DNA from: AC-69 sp963751665
Lineage (GTDB): Bacteria; Actinomycetota; UBA4738; HRBIN12
Direction: 5' to 3'
DNA: 64,000 bases
Assembly: GCA_963751665.1 (NCBI GenBank)
Contig: CAVVVF010000010.1
Span: forward strand, 124,001 to 188,000
Below, piece by piece: positions 61,303 to 64,000 of this stretch; positions within the stretch are counted from its first letter, which is position 1; the number at the start of each line of letters is the position of its first letter. The translations under genes were made by a program, and so were the position numbers. Below the pieces are notes generated by a model. It searched no databases, was not told the DNA's origin, and worked only from the letters and a program-made list of their open reading frames with translations.

Positions 61303-62876
61303 GCGGGGTCGTCCAGGTCGAGCTGTACGACACCACCCTGCGCGATGGGGCTCAGCGGGCCGGCCTGTCCTACTCGATCGAGGACCGGTTGCGGATCCTG
61401 CACCGGCTGGACTCGATGGGCTTCCCGTACGTCGAAGGGGGCTGGCCGGGGGCCAACCCTCGGGAGACCGAGTTCTTCCGCCTGGCCACCAAGGAGAAGC
61501 TGCAGCATGCCACCCTCACCGCGTTCGGCATGACCCGCAAGGCCGGCGAGCGAGCCGAGGACAGCGCGGTCCTTCGCGACCTCCTGGACGCCGGGACCGA
61601 GGTCGTGTGCCTTGTGGGCAAGTCGTGGGACCTCCACGTCACCGAGGCCCTGCGGACCACCCTCGACGAGGGCGTGGCCATGGTCCGGGACTCGATCGCG
61701 TTCCTGCGCTCGGAGGGCCGGCGGGCCTTCTTCGACGCCGAGCACTTCTTCGACGGCTACCGGCAGAACCAGTCGTTCGCCCTGGCCGTGCTGGTGGCAG
61801 CGGAGGAGGCCGGCGCGGAGCGGCTCGTGCTGTGCGACACGAACGGCGGCGCCCTGCCCGCCGACGTGTCCCGGATCGTCGGTGAGGTGAACGCGAGCAC
61901 GCACGAACCCCTCGGCATCCACGTCCACAACGACGCCGGCTGCGCGGTGGCCAACTCGCTCGTGGCGGTGGAGGCGGGCGTCTTCCAGGTCCAGGGGACG
62001 ATCAACGGCTACGGGGAGCGGACCGGCAACGCCGACCTGGTGCCGATCGCGGCCAACCTGGCCCTGAAGATGGAGGTCGAGGCGCTTCCGGCCGGATCGA
62101 TCGGCCGCCTCACCGAGCTCTCGCATTACGTGGCCGAGGTGGCCAACGTGACGCCGGACTCGCATCAGCCCTACGCGGGCCGCTACGCGTTCACGCACAA
62201 GGCCGGGTTGCACACGAGCGGCGTGGCTCGGTTCACCGAGGCCTACGAGCACATCCCGCCGGAGTCGGTGGGCAACCACCGGGGCGTCGTGGCCTCCGAC
62301 CTGTCGGGCACGGCGTCGCTCCGGATGAAGGCCACGCAGTTCGGCCTGGAGCTTTCCGGCGACGCCATCCCCAAGCTGCTCGCGGAGCTGAAGGACCGGG
62401 AGGCCCGGGGCTACACCTTCGAGGTGGCCGACGCCTCGCTCGAGCTCCTGATGCGCCGGCATGACGGGTGGAAGCAGCCGTTCTTCGACGTCGAGAGCTA
62501 CCGGGTGAACGTGGAACGACGAGAGGACGAGGAGGCCGTGGCCGAGGCCACCGTCAAGGTGCGGGCCGGCGGCGCCCGCCACGTCGAGAGCGCCGAGGGC
62601 CATGGCCCCGTCGGAGCGCTGGACAACGCACTCCGCAAGGCGCTGTCGAACGAGTACCCCGAGCTCGGGAACATCACCCTGGAGGACTACCGGGTCCGGG
62701 TGCTGGACGAGAACATCGGTACCGGCGCCACGGTGCGTGTATTGATCGACACCTCGAACGGCCAGGGCGAGTGGACCACGGTCGGGGTGTCGAGCAACAT
62801 CATCGAGGCGTCCTGGGAGGCGCTGACCGACGGCTACCTGTACGGCCTGCTCCATCCCCGCCAGGACGAGGGGTAA
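61299..62876 (+). CDS. cimA: (R)-citramalate synthase
   Basis: A 525-residue LeuA-like enzyme of the citramalate synthase type, longer than HisS-like relatives and with the CimA pattern: ELYDTTLRDGAQRAGLSYSIEDRLRILHRLDSMGFPYVEGGWPGANPRETEFF, CLVGKSWDLHVTEALRTTLDEGVAMVRDSI, FFDAEHFFDGYRQNQSFAL and HVHNDAGCAVANSLVAVEAGVFQVQGTINGYGERTGNADLVPIAANL. It condenses pyruvate and acetyl-CoA, giving 2-oxobutyrate for isoleucine without threonine. The C-terminal LeuA-type regulatory domain is present. GTG 61299 overlaps leuB. Confidence 0.92.
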   Translation: MSGVVQVELYDTTLRDGAQRAGLSYSIEDRLRILHRLDSMGFPYVEGGWPGANPRETEFFRLATKEKLQHATLTAFGMTRKAGERAEDSAVLRDLLDAGTEVVCLVGKSWDLHVTEALRTTLDEGVAMVRDSIAFLRSEGRRAFFDAEHFFDGYRQNQSFALAVLVAAEEAGAERLVLCDTNGGALPADVSRIVGEVNASTHEPLGIHVHNDAGCAVANSLVAVEAGVFQVQGTINGYGERTGNADLVPIAANLALKMEVEALPAGSIGRLTELSHYVAEVANVTPDSHQPYAGRYAFTHKAGLHTSGVARFTEAYEHIPPESVGNHRGVVASDLSGTASLRMKATQFGLELSGDAIPKLLAELKDREARGYTFEVADASLELLMRRHDGWKQPFFDVESYRVNVERREDEEAVAEATVKVRAGGARHVESAEGHGPVGALDNALRKALSNEYPELGNITLEDYRVRVLDENIGTGATVRVLIDTSNGQGEWTTVGVSSNIIEASWEALTDGYLYGLLHPRQDEG

Positions 62877-62889
62877 GCCGGCCCCAGTA

Positions 62890-62917
62890 CGAACGGAAGG
62901 CGCGATCCATCCGTTCG
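62890..62917. other. Inverted repeat upstream of the GNAT gene
   Basis: CGAACGGA (62890-62897) and TCCGTTCG (62910-62917) are perfect arms with 12 bases between. They lie just upstream of the TATCCT -10-like element at 62919 and after the cimA stop. It could be an operator or a weak transcript-end hairpin; it lacks a T run. Confidence 0.4.
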
Positions 62918-62930
62918 ATATCCTCCGGGC

Positions 62931-63450
62931 GTGGCCATGCGCATCCGAGAGGCGATCCTGGCCGATGCCGAGGCCATCGCGACCGTGCACGTGCGATCGT
63001 GGCAGGCCGCCTATCGCGGCCAGCTCCCGGACGAGTACCTCGACGGGCTCACCGTGGACGATCGGCTCTCACAGCATCAGTGGGCGCTGGAGCACCCGCG
63101 CCACGACTGGCGTGTGTGGGTGGCCGACGAAGGCAGGCGCGTGTTGGGATTCGCGGTGACCGGGCCGAGCGAGGACGCCGACGCCGATTCCGGGACGGCC
63201 GAGCTCTACGCGATCTACCTGGAGCCGGGCTCCTACGGCACGGGCGTGGGCCGCCGGCTGTTCGCGCATGCCGTCGGTGACTTGCGCGAGCGAGGGTTCC
63301 GAACCGCGACGCTATGGGTCCTCGAGTCGAACGAGCGAGCCCGTCGGTTCTACGAGGTGGCCGGGTGGAAGCTCGACGGAGCGACCACCACTGAGACGGA
63401 TCGACTGTCTGAACTACCCGACGGTCCGGTACCGGGCGGACCTCGGCTAG
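62931..63450 (+). CDS. GNAT-family N-acetyltransferase, one frameshift near the end
   Basis: A 172-residue acetyltransferase when repaired. MRIREAILADAEAIATVHVRSWQAAYRGQLPDEYLDGL is the typical N terminus, and ELYAIYLEPGSYGTGVGRRLFAHAVGDLRERGFRTATLWVLESNERARRFYEVAGWKLDG holds the acetyl-CoA loop (GTGVGRRL) and the conserved NxRARRFYExxGW. One extra C in the CCC at 63417-63419 makes the frame miss its normal end ELPTVRYRADLG with TAG at 63448-63450. It may start at GTG 62931 or ATG 62937; the -10-like TATCCT leaves hardly any leader. Acceptor unknown. Confidence 0.85.
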
Positions 63451-63460
63451 GCGCTACTTT

Positions 63461-64000
<540 letters not shown>

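Overview
The window is a GC-rich, densely coding bacterial chromosome segment with short intergenic gaps (none above 300 bases lacks a gene or a described regulatory element). GTG and TTG starts, 4-base start/stop overlaps, an F420-type deazaflavin oxidoreductase, an ADP-forming acyl-CoA synthetase pair and a near-leaderless ilv attenuator suggest an actinobacterium (Actinomycetota) or a similar high-GC terrestrial lineage, possibly uncultured. I see no rRNA, tRNA, CRISPR, phage or insertion sequence.

Layout. 0-8.6 kb: an MMPL exporter cut by the window edge, a DCC-family protein, an amino-acid permease with an acetamidase/formamidase, an alpha/beta hydrolase with a coupled small membrane protein, an aldehyde dehydrogenase and a deazaflavin oxidoreductase. 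8.8-13.1 kb: a spermidine/putrescine-type ABC importer, with potD-potB-potC on the minus strand converging on potA. 13.2-17.0 kb: enoyl-CoA hydratase, NDP-forming acyl-CoA synthetase and an EamA transporter. 17.0-30.9 kb: a methylated-amine block made of a choline dehydrogenase-like enzyme, a ProVWX glycine-betaine-type importer, a second aldehyde dehydrogenase, an IclR regulator, a DmdA/GcvT-like methyltransferase, an FAD-oxidoreductase/GcvT fusion resembling dimethylglycine or sarcosine dehydrogenase, and both ETF subunits. Read as a pathway, choline or betaine is imported, oxidised and demethylated to folate, with electrons passed to ETF. 31.1-38.0 kb: a cysteine-synthase-like enzyme, an acyl-CoA dehydrogenase, a BetI-like TetR regulator, a CrtI/PYROXD2-like flavoprotein and a second acyl-CoA synthetase. 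38-47.4 kb: secreted and envelope proteins (phospholipase C-like, lipoprotein, RDD, beta-propeller), a second CrtI-like flavoprotein, an amidase and an ABC-2 exporter. 47.4-50.3 kb: two tandem DAO-type flavoproteins. 50.3-62.9 kb: a branched-chain amino acid supercluster, ilvD-thrC, two secreted proteins, then an attenuator-controlled ilvB-ilvN-ilvC-leuA-leuB-cimA operon headed by an unknown 105-residue protein. The window ends in a GNAT acetyltransferase and a glycine-rich protein cut by the edge.

Two things tie the window together. Four near-identical 18-base TetR-type operators (TGA-N3-G-N-CGTTCA) sit in the potD/enoyl-CoA hydratase gap and in the tetR/flavoprotein gap, so a single repressor probably controls polyamine uptake and the acyl-CoA genes. 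Separately, about 26 single-base frame breaks run through otherwise well conserved genes, 12 of them in 2.1 kb of proV/proW. Their number, and their presence in biosynthetic genes such as ilvN and thrC, point mainly to sequence or assembly error; the coordinates given span the repaired genes.
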